Shown piece after piece: positions 1-5,597 of a stretch of DNA of 6,998 nt. The stretch lies in the NCBI GenBank assembly GCA_937135995.1, contig CAKZOF010000055.1:1-6998 (forward strand). The letters run 5' to 3'. Below the pieces are notes generated by a model. It did no database searches, was not told the origin of the DNA, and saw only the letters and a program-made list of their open reading frames with translations. The position numbers and the translations under genes were made by a program. The stretch is from an uncultured Pyrinomonas sp. (GTDB taxonomy: Bacteria; Acidobacteriota; Blastocatellia; Pyrinomonadales; Pyrinomonadaceae). The first letter of the stretch is position 1, and the number at the start of each line of letters is the position of its first letter.

Positions 1-370
1 ATCGTGTCGATGAACTGCAAGTCGTAAGGAGCTTTTCCGCGCCCGGCGAACTCTGCATCTGCGAGTGATCCATCATTGCGTGCCCATCGTGCATTTCGCC
101 GTGCATTGCGTGCCCATCGTGCATTTCGCCGTGCATTGCGTGCCCATCGTGCATTTCGCCGTGGCGCGCGTTCTGGTTCGCCGTCGCGCTCTGCACTGCG
201 TTCTCGTTGACCTTTTGCTGCCCAGCTCCGCACGCGACCGTGAGTGCCGCGACCAAACTCACAATCGCAACGACCGGCAACCGCTGCCGACGCGCTCGCT
301 CGACTCCGCGACCGAACTTCGCCCTTGTTGAATTCACAAGCCTTCTTCCTAAAGAGATTCTGTTCACCAT
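1..370 (-). CDS. His/Met-rich DUF305-type metal-binding lipoprotein (partial, frameshifted)
   Basis: This ORF is not among the long conventional ORFs because it runs off the left edge. ATG at 370 is chosen because GGAGGAG (374-380) precedes it; an in-frame ATG at 382 has a poorer site. Residues 31-47 form a hydrophobic export segment ending in the lipobox-like LTVAC, so Cys47 is the likely lipidated residue. A short Asn/Gln-rich linker follows, then three copies of HGEMHDGHAM, then MMDHSQMQSSPGAE. Reading then continues in a different frame: APYDLQFIDT appears from position 32 down, which is the opening of DUF305 (PF03713) domains, normally followed by a His-rich helix. One base is missing from the run at 33-36. 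DUF305 proteins such as cyanobacterial CopM bind copper or silver in the periplasm. The inferred role is periplasmic metal capture next to the efflux genes. The metal is not determined, and the rest of the gene lies outside the window. Confidence 0.75.
   Translation of the reverse strand, partial: MVNRISLGRRLVNSTRAKFGRGVERARRQRLPVVAIVSLVAALTVACGAGQQKVNENAVQSATANQNARHGEMHDGHAMHGEMHDGHAMHGEMHDGHAMMDHSQMQSSPGAEKLLTTCSSSTR
33..36 (-). other. Apparent -1 base frameshift in the DUF305 gene
   Basis: On the minus strand the frame used by the signal peptide and repeats reads GCG GAA AAG CTC CTT, giving A-E-K-L-L. The family signature APYDLQFIDT needs GCT CCT TAC, which begins one base earlier. An extra A in the four-A run would give AEKAPYDLQFIDT and restore one continuous protein. 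A homopolymer miscall or a true deletion are the simplest causes. A ribosomal -1 slip at GAA AAG would also join the frames, but the site is a poor slippery heptamer. Confidence 0.7.
74..163 (-). repeat. Three exact 30-base tandem repeats encoding HGEMHDGHAM
   Basis: Copies lie at 74-103, 104-133 and 134-163 and are identical base for base. Each is a whole number of codons and encodes HGEMHDGHAM on the minus strand, so a gain or loss of a copy keeps the frame. Every unit supplies three His, two Met and two acidic residues (Glu and Asp), a typical ligand set for soft or borderline metals. Exact identity at synonymous positions points to recent duplication or slippage, not old divergence. Confidence 0.95.
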
Positions 371-373
371 CTT

Positions 374-380
374 CTCCTCC
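374..380 (-). promoter_or_regulatory. Ribosome binding site of the DUF305-type gene
   Basis: GGAGGAG on the minus strand lies 3 bases before ATG 370 (5 bases if the core is taken as GGAGG). It supports that ATG over the ATG at 382, which itself overlaps the site. The 78-base gap back to the adaptor stop shows no clear promoter or terminator. Confidence 0.6.
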
Positions 381-448
381 ATCACTCGTCAAACTATTCG
401 CACCTCCTCGTCATCGGTAGATCCGTTCTCGTCGCCAAGTCCGCGCAA

Positions 449-1396
449 TCATCCCGAACGTAACTGATAAACGCCATCGACGACGACGCGCTCGCCCCGA
501 CTCAGGCCCGATTTGACTTCGTAGAAGTCTTGTCCCTCGGCGCCGAGTAGAACGGCACGCTTTTCGAACCTTTCGCCGCCATTGAAGACGAAAACATACG
601 TGCGTCCCTCCTCGGTGATCACCGCTCGTTTAGGCACGGCAAGCACGGGTGCCGTCTCGCCGACGTCGAAAACGATTTCGACGAACATGCCATCGCGCAA
701 GCGGTTTGCCGGATTCATGACCTCGAAGATCACCGGCACGGTCCGCGTCTGCGGATCGACCGCGGTTCCGATGGCGACGATGCGTCCGCGTCCTCCTTCG
801 CCGAGATGGAAGACCTCTCCGGGAAATGCCGCCGTCGTGTAACTCGCCCGTCGCGCATCGCGCACTTTCGCCAAATCGCCTTCGAAGACTCGCGCTTCGA
901 GATAGACAACTGACAGATCGACGATGTTCAACAGTTCGCTTCCCGCTTCGACCTGTTGCCCTGTCGTCGCTCTGATGTCGCTGACGACGCCCGCCACCGG
1001 CGCGATCAATGGAAAGCGTCGAACTGGACCAATACGCTCTGCCCCCGCCTTCACCACGCGCGCTTGTTCGGCGGCGATGCGCGCTTGTTGTTCGGCGGCG
1101 AGAACCTCTTGTCGCGCGATCTGCACGGCGGTTTGCGCCTCTTCGACGCGTTTGCGCGGCACAGCGCCGACTTCGAGCAGTTCCGTCGCTCGGCGTAGTT
1201 CGCGCTCGGCTTGAGCGAGACGCGCGCGCGCTTGTTGCGCCAGCGCCTCTTGTTCAGCTCTTTTCGCCTGCTGCTCCAGCACGGCGCGCTGTAGCTCCGT
1301 GCGTTGCGCTTCAAGTCCAGCCTGTTCCGATGCGCCGAGGATCTGTTCGACCGTGCCGATCTGCTCGCCGCGCGCGACGAAGGAGCCGAGCGTCAA
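449..1396 (-). CDS. RND efflux periplasmic adaptor (CzcB/CusB type), C-terminal fragment after a premature stop
   Basis: This is the distal half of a membrane-fusion protein, in the same frame as the upstream ORF and separated from it by the TAA at 1448-1450. The open frame already starts right after that stop and reads RATIAPPVSGRVFFKNG, the first half of a lipoyl domain. The first possible start inside it is the TTG at 1396, with no convincing ribosome site. From there: rest of the lipoyl half (1-18, GSFVARGEQIG), a long coiled-coil hairpin rich in Ala/Glu/Gln/Arg (about 22-118), second lipoyl half (129-156, IAPVAGVVSDI), beta-barrel (about 160-246) with the family signature VDPQTRTVPV (213-222) and LRDGMFVEI, then the membrane-proximal domain (about 250-315). 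Adaptors of this type link an inner-membrane RND pump to a TolC-like channel. Alone, this fragment lacks a signal peptide and would not be exported, so it is probably non-functional unless the stop is an error or is read through. Confidence 0.88.
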   Translation of the reverse strand: MTLGSFVARGEQIGTVEQILGASEQAGLEAQRTELQRAVLEQQAKRAEQEALAQQARARLAQAERELRRATELLEVGAVPRKRVEEAQTAVQIARQEVLAAEQQARIAAEQARVVKAGAERIGPVRRFPLIAPVAGVVSDIRATTGQQVEAGSELLNIVDLSVVYLEARVFEGDLAKVRDARRASYTTAAFPGEVFHLGEGGRGRIVAIGTAVDPQTRTVPVIFEVMNPANRLRDGMFVEIVFDVGETAPVLAVPKRAVITEEGRTYVFVFNGGERFEKRAVLLGAEGQDFYEVKSGLSRGERVVVDGVYQLRSG

Positions 1397-1447
1397 TCCG
1401 TTCTTGAAAAAGACGCGCCCCGAAACGGGCGGCGCGATGGTCGCGCG

Positions 1448-1450
1448 TTA
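1448..1450 (-). other. In-frame TAA stop interrupting the adaptor gene
   Basis: The minus-strand reading is GCT ACT TAA CGC GCG ACC, that is A-T-stop-R-A-T. Homology to membrane-fusion proteins runs without a gap or frame change from GLKATGVVRARAT before the stop to RATIAPPVSGRV after it, so one substitution explains the break. CAA, GAA or AAA are the single-change sense ancestors at the first base. Without the stop the protein would be about 633 residues. Confidence 0.9.
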
Positions 1451-2350
1451 AGTAGCGCGCGCGCGCACAACACCGGTCGCTTTCAATCCGGCGACCACCG
1501 GATGCTCTTCGACTAGCGCCGTGCGAATGCCGAAGAGCAACTGTGATTCTTTCGGGATGACAATCTCCGTCGCCGCAAGCGTGTTCGACGAAGCGGCAGC
1601 GCTCGCCGCAGCCTCGCTCGGGGCTCTCGATTGACGCGGCCGTTCGACGCGCGCAAGCAACAGTGCGCCAACTATGAAGAGCAAGGAAGCGACCGCGCCA
1701 GCGGGCAGCATGCGACGCGCGACCGCCCTGCCACCGACGCCTTCGCGTTGCAACGCGACGTAGCGACCGACAACGACGCTCGCCGCGAGAAGAAGGAGCG
1801 CGACCAATCCCAACCAGAACGCCCAATTGATCGGCGCGACGACGACCGACACGGGAAAATCGACTGAAAAAGAGCGGCCATCGGCAAGCATGAAATCGAA
1901 GAAGATTTTGTACTCGCCCGCCGAACCGAAAGCATGGTGGACGCCGCGCACACCGGGCCGACTCTCTTCGTGCGCGTCGAGCTGCGGTTCGATCACGGTG
2001 CCGTCAGCTCTGACGATGCGGGCCACGACGCGCGATATGTTGGCGGGCTGCAAGCCTTCGCTCGAACCAAAAGCTCCTTCGACGCGCTCCAGAGCTTCGA
2101 CCTCGAACTGCGTCTCCTCGCCCGCGCGCGGATCGGGCGGCACCTGTCGCAGGCGAACGCGGAACTGCCCCGCCGGCGTCTGGATGTTCCTTTCGGCCAC
2201 GCGCACCGAAGCGACTGCCACCGTCGCAACGGGGCGAGCGGGCGCGCTGTGATCCTCCCCTTCGTGCGCACGGGCAGAAAGAGCTAGCGCGGCGACAAGT
2301 GCAAGCCAGCAACCTGCGATTCTGATCCAGTTCGATTCAACTTTGCGCAT
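1448..2350 (-). CDS. RND efflux adaptor, N-terminal fragment: signal peptide, His motif, extra periplasmic domain, two membrane segments
   Basis: ATG at 2350 is preferred because it places a compact signal peptide (MRKVESNWIRIAGCW..., cut after ARA28). An in-frame GTG at 2380 would add ten residues; neither has a strong ribosome site. The mature protein begins HEGEDHS, a likely metal-binding end. Residues about 55-170 look like a beta-sandwich domain of the YtkA/FixH kind; this assignment rests on pattern only. Two hydrophobic segments follow (about 174-197 and 214-233), then an Ala/Ser-rich linker and the start of the adaptor proper (IVIPKESQLLFGIRTALVEE, about 263-282). The frame ends at TAA 1448-1450 just as the lipoyl domain begins. 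Usual CzcB/CusB adaptors run to roughly 400-500 residues, so this one is enlarged at its N terminus. It follows the FMN-like lipoprotein gene by 48 bases and is probably co-transcribed with it. Confidence 0.82.
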   Translation of the reverse strand: MRKVESNWIRIAGCWLALVAALALSARAHEGEDHSAPARPVATVAVASVRVAERNIQTPAGQFRVRLRQVPPDPRAGEETQFEVEALERVEGAFGSSEGLQPANISRVVARIVRADGTVIEPQLDAHEESRPGVRGVHHAFGSAGEYKIFFDFMLADGRSFSVDFPVSVVVAPINWAFWLGLVALLLLAASVVVGRYVALQREGVGGRAVARRMLPAGAVASLLFIVGALLLARVERPRQSRAPSEAAASAAASSNTLAATEIVIPKESQLLFGIRTALVEEHPVVAGLKATGVVRARAT

Positions 2351-2398
2351 CTTCTTCGCTGTGGCGCATCGCCTACACACGATACTCGGACCGACGGA

Positions 2399-3022
2399 TC
2401 AATGCGTGTGTGGCGCCCCGTAGAGCGCCTGCATCACGCGCGTGTCGAGCCGAATGGCTTCGACGATGGCGCGCGCCAGTTGCTGATCGAGTCCGCGCGT
2501 CTGCACGTCGCGCCCGAGTTGCAGCGGATCGTCGTGCCCTTTGCCGCGAAACTGCGCGAGAAACTCCGAGGGCAACCCTTCGGCGCGCACCTCTTTGATG
2601 TACGGCAACCCGTTTCGGCTCTCGTAGACGATGACCAGCTCCCTGCCATCAACAGTGAGCAAGGTCGCCGCCCCGACTTGACGCCGGGCGCCGCCGCTCG
2701 ATGCGTAGCCGAAATAGGTCGTGTGCGTCGCGTTTTGCACCTTGGTTCCTGCTTCGCGCTCGACTTCGGCGAGCTGCGAAGCAGATAGTTCCTTCTTTTC
2801 AACCGTGACGGTCTGCGCGTCGGCAAGCGCAGCGCGCACCACCGCTGGCACTTCGCTGCTCGTTTCGCCCATCGCGGCGACGTTTGCATTCGCCGCACTG
2901 TTCGAAGTTGCGACGCGTCCGTTCGCGTTCGATGTAGATTCGCGCTTTTCAGTGGCGCATGCGCCGAGCAACAGCGCGTAAGCCAGCAACCCAAGCACGA
3001 TGATTTCGACCGACTTCCTCAT
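2399..3022 (-). CDS. Lipoprotein with FMN-binding-domain-like fold but no flavinylation motif
   Basis: ATG 3022 follows GAGGGGG at 3027-3033. The 207-residue product has a lipobox LGAC (Cys22), then an Asn/Ser/Ala-rich linker (about 28-55). The rest follows the pattern of periplasmic FMN-binding (PF04205, RnfG/NosR-like) domains: a leading ADAQTVTVEKKELSASQLAE segment (67-86), YFGYA (103-107), VGAATLLTVDGRELVIVY (116-133), and FLAQFRGKGHDDPLQLGRDV (154-173). At the place where those domains carry the S/T-G-A-T motif, to which FMN is attached by ApbE, this protein has QTRGLDQQLARAIVEAI (174-190). The threonine site is therefore absent. The protein ends APHTH, which might touch a metal. It lies between the channel and adaptor genes, so a periplasmic helper role is inferred. 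The family call is from memory of the pattern; a structural match would be needed to confirm it. Confidence 0.7.
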   Translation of the reverse strand: MRKSVEIIVLGLLAYALLLGACATEKRESTSNANGRVATSNSAANANVAAMGETSSEVPAVVRAALADAQTVTVEKKELSASQLAEVEREAGTKVQNATHTTYFGYASSGGARRQVGAATLLTVDGRELVIVYESRNGLPYIKEVRAEGLPSEFLAQFRGKGHDDPLQLGRDVQTRGLDQQLARAIVEAIRLDTRVMQALYGAPHTH

Positions 3023-3026
3023 AAGG

Positions 3027-3033
3027 CCCCCTC
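3027..3033 (-). promoter_or_regulatory. Ribosome binding site of the FMN-domain-like lipoprotein gene
   Basis: GAGGGGG on the minus strand lies 4 bases before ATG 3022 and supports that start. The 141-base gap back to the channel gene (3023-3163) otherwise shows only a short GCCGA/TCGGC hairpin and no T-rich terminator, which is compatible with one transcript. Confidence 0.55.
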
Positions 3034-3163
3034 GCTTTCGAATTCGATGAACTCACCTCGAAACTCCCAAAACGCACCGAGCCGGATGCGAATCCGTCCA
3101 CGCATCACTTCGGCGAAGATCGACGCGCGCCGATCGGACGTCGGCCAACGACGAACTCGCTCA

Positions 3164-4585
3164 TCATTTGGCGACACCTCGCAACAGCGCGCGGCGCAAA
3201 CCATCGGTATTTGCATCGCCGTCGTGCCGGTCTGCGCGCGGCTGGCGCAAGAGCGGCGCGCCGACGGCGCGTTCTAGATCAGCGAGCGCAGCGTAGTAAT
3301 CGCGCACCGCTTCGCGATAGCGCGTCTGGTTTTCGACCAATCGCCGCTGCTCTTGAAGCACGTCGAAGATGGAGAACTCGCCCAGTCCATACGCAGCACG
3401 TACGCGGCGCAAGACCGCCTCCGATTGCGGCACGATGCGGTCGGCATAGAGGCTCAGGCTTTCGGCGGCCGCAAGATACCGCCGATAGGCGAGCGCCACA
3501 TCGCGCTTGATGGACGCTTCGAGGAACTCGCGCTCCTTGGTCGCCTGCACTTGCTCGCTGGCGGCGGCAGCGATCTCGCCTTGGTTGCGATTGAAGACCG
3601 GGATCTCGAGCTGCACTCCAAAGGTCAACTCATCGTCACGGTCGAGCGCGACGCCGCCGATCCTCTCTGGTAGATCGACGATCTGCTTGCTTCGCGAAAA
3701 GCGCGCCACCGCCGCAACGTCCGGCGTTCGACGCGCTTCGGCCAGTTTCAAACGGGCGGCGCTCGCGCTTTCGGCCAAACGCGCCGCCCGCAGATCAGCG
3801 CGTTCGCTGAGAGCCATGTCCGTCAACTCAGCTAGCGAGAAGTCCAATCGCGGCGGACGATCCTCGAGCGGAGCGATGCGCAACGGGGTCTCGGGATCGA
3901 GTCCGACGGCGGCGCGTAAACCGATCATCGCTGCTTCCAGATCGGCCTGCGCCCGTGCGCGTTCGGCACGCAATCGTTCCAGTTCGACGCGCACCACGTC
4001 GAGATCGACGGCAGCGACATCGCCCTCTTTCAATCTCGCTGCTGTCGCCCGCTCCAAATCTTCGCTGAGCGCGACTGACTGGTCCAGCGTCTCCACGAGC
4101 TTGCCTGCCGCTGCCGTGCGCGCAAACGCGGCGCGCACTTCGGATGCAACCTGCTGTTCGAGCGCCCGAAGCTCGGCTTCGGCGCGTTCGGCTTCCAAAC
4201 GCGCTGCATCTGTGCGTAGACGACGCTTACCGCCCAACTCGAAGAGTTGTGAAACGCCGATGGAGAAATCCAGTTCCGCTTCGCCACCGAGAAGGCGCGG
4301 CGTGCCATATTCGGCCTCCAACGTCGGATTGGGGCGCAAACCGGCTTGTCGTGCACGCGCGCGTGCGGCTTCGACGCGCGCCCGCGCCGCGAGCAAATCA
4401 GCGCGTCGCACAAGCGCCGTTTCGATAAGCTGTTCCGCCGTCGAACCCGAAGCAGCAGAACGGCTCGCCGCCTGTTCTTTCGTTGCGTCTTGCGACCGCG
4501 CCTCCCGCCCGACACAGACGACGAGCAACAAAGCGATGCAGGCGAGCAGACGCAGCGCGCCGTTTCTCGGGAGACAGACGATCAA
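3164..4585 (-). CDS. TolC-family outer-membrane efflux channel (CzcC/CusC type)
   Basis: The product forms the outer-membrane exit duct of a tripartite RND metal exporter. I place the start at TTG 4585, whose TTGA overlaps the TGA of the preceding gene and has AAGGAGG 10 bases upstream. An in-frame ATG at 4624 lies deeper inside the neighbour and adds 13 charged residues before the signal peptide. From TTG the protein has 473 residues: signal peptide 1-31 (cut near ARS-Q), then two OEP repeats (PF02321). Landmarks are RPNPTLEAEYG, the conserved SQLFELGGKRR (about 112-122), a long coiled coil, VGLDPETPLR between the repeats, FGVQLEIPVFNRNQGEI in the second repeat, and the closing helix YGLGEFSIFDVLQEQRRL (starting about 399). 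The ELGGKR and GEFSIFDVLQEQRRL patterns are typical of CzcC-like proteins. Length is normal for the family and the frame is intact. The exact metal cannot be read from the sequence. Confidence 0.93.
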   Translation of the reverse strand: MIVCLPRNGALRLLACIALLLVVCVGREARSQDATKEQAASRSAASGSTAEQLIETALVRRADLLAARARVEAARARARQAGLRPNPTLEAEYGTPRLLGGEAELDFSIGVSQLFELGGKRRLRTDAARLEAERAEAELRALEQQVASEVRAAFARTAAAGKLVETLDQSVALSEDLERATAARLKEGDVAAVDLDVVRVELERLRAERARAQADLEAAMIGLRAAVGLDPETPLRIAPLEDRPPRLDFSLAELTDMALSERADLRAARLAESASAARLKLAEARRTPDVAAVARFSRSKQIVDLPERIGGVALDRDDELTFGVQLEIPVFNRNQGEIAAAASEQVQATKEREFLEASIKRDVALAYRRYLAAAESLSLYADRIVPQSEAVLRRVRAAYGLGEFSIFDVLQEQRRLVENQTRYREAVRDYYAALADLERAVGAPLLRQPRADRHDGDANTDGLRRALLRGVAK

Positions 4586-5229
4586 ACGGCTGCCGCCTCC
4601 TTCTTCCGTCCGGCGGTGCGCCATGCGAAGAGGAGCAGTGCACCAGCCGCCGCGATGGTCAACACTGCGAACGGAACGAAGAAGCGCGACGCGGAGAGGT
4701 CATCTGTCACGGCGCTGGTCGCGGGCGCGATCTCGAGCGCACCGAGATCCACTTCGGTTCGCTCGCCTTCCGCTTCGACGCGAGCAGATAAGCGGTAAGC
4801 GCCTTGCGGAAGCGGCGGAAGTTCCAGTTCGTACTGCCCGGCGGTTCGGCTCTCTTTCGCCACCGCGTCTGCGCTAGCAGGGCCAACAAGACGCAGCGTG
4901 ATGCGCGCTCTGCCGACCGGTTCGTTGGTCGCGTAACGCGAGAGGAAGAGGCGCGCGGTGGTCACTTGGTCCGGCGCAATAGGCGCATGTTTAAGCAAAA
5001 TCTCAAGATCGCCCCCGCGCGCAAGATGGCTGAGTTCGGTTGCGGTCGCCGTGGTCTGCGGCTGGCTCTCGCCGTGGTCCTCGCCGCCGTGCGCCCATGC
5101 TCCGGTGACGGAGAACACGATCAGCATCAAGGCGAGCGCCGACGACACGGCCCACCACGCTGGTCCGCGCAGACGGCCGCGAACCAAGCCGACGGATAAC
5201 AAACTTGCGTTTTGCTTCAGTGACATCAT
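4582..5229 (-). CDS. Exported membrane-anchored protein with HGGEDHG metal-binding-like start
   Basis: I do not recognise a named family with confidence. ATG 5229 (a second ATG at 5226 is equivalent) is the first methionine that gives a sensible signal peptide; the frame stays open further upstream to a TTG at 5364, which is unlikely to be used. From 5229 the protein has 215 residues: a long signal sequence ending GAWA46, mature start HGGEDHGE (47-54), a Thr/Glu linker, then a probable beta-sandwich (about 70-168) with alternating hydrophobic strands (DLEILLKHAPI, GRARITLRLVG, QYELELPPLPQGAYRLSARV). A single C-terminal membrane helix (about 183-203) is followed by RTAGRKKEAAAV, a positive tail that should face the cytoplasm. 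The layout resembles YtkA/FixH-like periplasmic domains and matches the N-terminal part of the adaptor in this cluster. It is first in the run and overlaps the channel gene by four bases. A role as metal-binding helper of the exporter is inferred from the His motif and context. Confidence 0.72.
   Translation of the reverse strand: MMSLKQNASLLSVGLVRGRLRGPAWWAVSSALALMLIVFSVTGAWAHGGEDHGESQPQTTATATELSHLARGGDLEILLKHAPIAPDQVTTARLFLSRYATNEPVGRARITLRLVGPASADAVAKESRTAGQYELELPPLPQGAYRLSARVEAEGERTEVDLGALEIAPATSAVTDDLSASRFFVPFAVLTIAAAGALLLFAWRTAGRKKEAAAV
4596..4602 (-). promoter_or_regulatory. Ribosome binding site inside the upstream gene, deciding the channel start
   Basis: AAGGAGG on the minus strand is a full match to the usual anti-Shine-Dalgarno complement. 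It encodes part of the KKEAAAV tail of the preceding protein and lies 10 bases before TTG 4585. With the TTGA stop/start overlap, this suggests translational coupling of the two genes. Confidence 0.7.
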
Positions 5230-5345
5230 CTTTGTCGCCGCGATCGAGAAGCTCTTCTTTGTCTGGGCAAGAAACGTGCCGTGCGTCTCCTTCGGGGAAA
5301 CCCGCGGCCAAAAGCTTCGACCGCCGCTTGCGCCAAACGGCAGTT

Positions 5346-5379
5346 GTTGGTTTGCAAACACCAACCTGTTTGAAAACAG
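5346..5379 (-). promoter_or_regulatory. Two adjoining palindromes, candidate operator of the efflux cluster
   Basis: GTTTGCAAAC at 5350-5359 is a perfect 10-base palindrome. It is nested within GTTGGT...ACCAAC arms (5346-5351 and 5360-5365). Directly after it, CTGTTT-GA-AAACAG at 5366-5379 is a perfect 6-base inverted repeat containing GTTTGAAAAC. The two GTTTGNAAAC cores are centred 18 bases apart. They stand 117-150 bases before the first gene of the cluster in an AT-richer patch. Dimeric repressors often bind such pairs. The regulator is unknown and none is encoded in the window. Confidence 0.4.
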
Positions 5380-5525
5380 ACAACCGTCGATCAGCTCGGT
5401 TGGCCACGAAGCCGTTCACTGTGGGCGTGGAGCTTGGCGGCGCGCTCCGCGTCTGTCTACCGAGAAGCGATGCGGCCGACAGCCGCGCCTTCGGCAACCG
5501 ACTTCACGCGCGAAGAAGAGCCACC

Positions 5526-5558
5526 CGCGTTTCGTCTCACGGGAGACTCCGAAGCGCG
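5526..5558 (-). terminator. Imperfect hairpin downstream of the PrpD gene
   Basis: On the minus strand, about 40 bases after the stop, CGCG-C-TTC-GGA-GTCTC, loop CCGT, GAGAC-GAA-A-CGCG can fold into a 12-pair stem with one mismatch and a three-base bulge. No T-run follows, so it is not a canonical intrinsic terminator. It may stabilise the 3' end or aid termination. Confidence 0.3.
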
Positions 5559-5597
5559 AGCGGTGAGAGCTGGCGGAAGAGTGACGAGTTCAATGGA

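Larger units (their letters stand above)
5230..5597. other. 368-base gene-free region between the PrpD gene and the efflux cluster
   Basis: No convincing coding frame fills this stretch; long open frames on the plus strand are by-products of the GC-rich opposite strand. I searched for conserved riboswitch cores and found none I would defend. It holds a hairpin close to the PrpD stop and two adjoining palindromes in a locally AT-richer patch (about 5344-5384). No good -35/-10 pair is visible; TTGTCT at 5379-5384 on the minus strand is a possible -35 but has no clear -10 at 17 bases. It most likely carries the end of one transcript and the promoter of the next. Confidence 0.55.

Noticed and set aside
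74..163. Possible CRISPR array from the regular repeats
   Set aside because: The copies are directly adjacent with no spacers and encode a regular peptide in frame.
65..331. Plus-strand open frame with repeated CVPIVHFAVH units
   Set aside because: The repeats are the antisense of the HGEMHDGHAM array; the minus-strand reading has a signal peptide, lipobox, ribosome site and a family signature.
1311..1826. A 171-codon minus-strand frame spanning the adaptor stop codon
   Set aside because: It is out of frame with the adaptor, Arg-rich and without domain features; it does not bypass the stop in a meaningful way.
3019..3216. A 65-codon minus-strand frame whose TGA overlaps the ATG of the FMN-like lipoprotein
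   Set aside because: It starts inside the end of the channel gene, has no convincing ribosome site and a nondescript Arg-rich product; the ATGA overlap is probably chance.
3507..4877. A 456-codon open frame on the plus strand opposite the channel gene
   Set aside because: The product is a low-complexity Arg/Ser/Ala-rich sequence typical of the antisense of a GC-rich coding gene; the minus strand encodes a clear TolC-family protein.
5230..5597. Possible cobalamin or other riboswitch upstream of the metal genes
   Set aside because: Short motifs such as GGAGAC occur, but the conserved core segments in the right order are not present.
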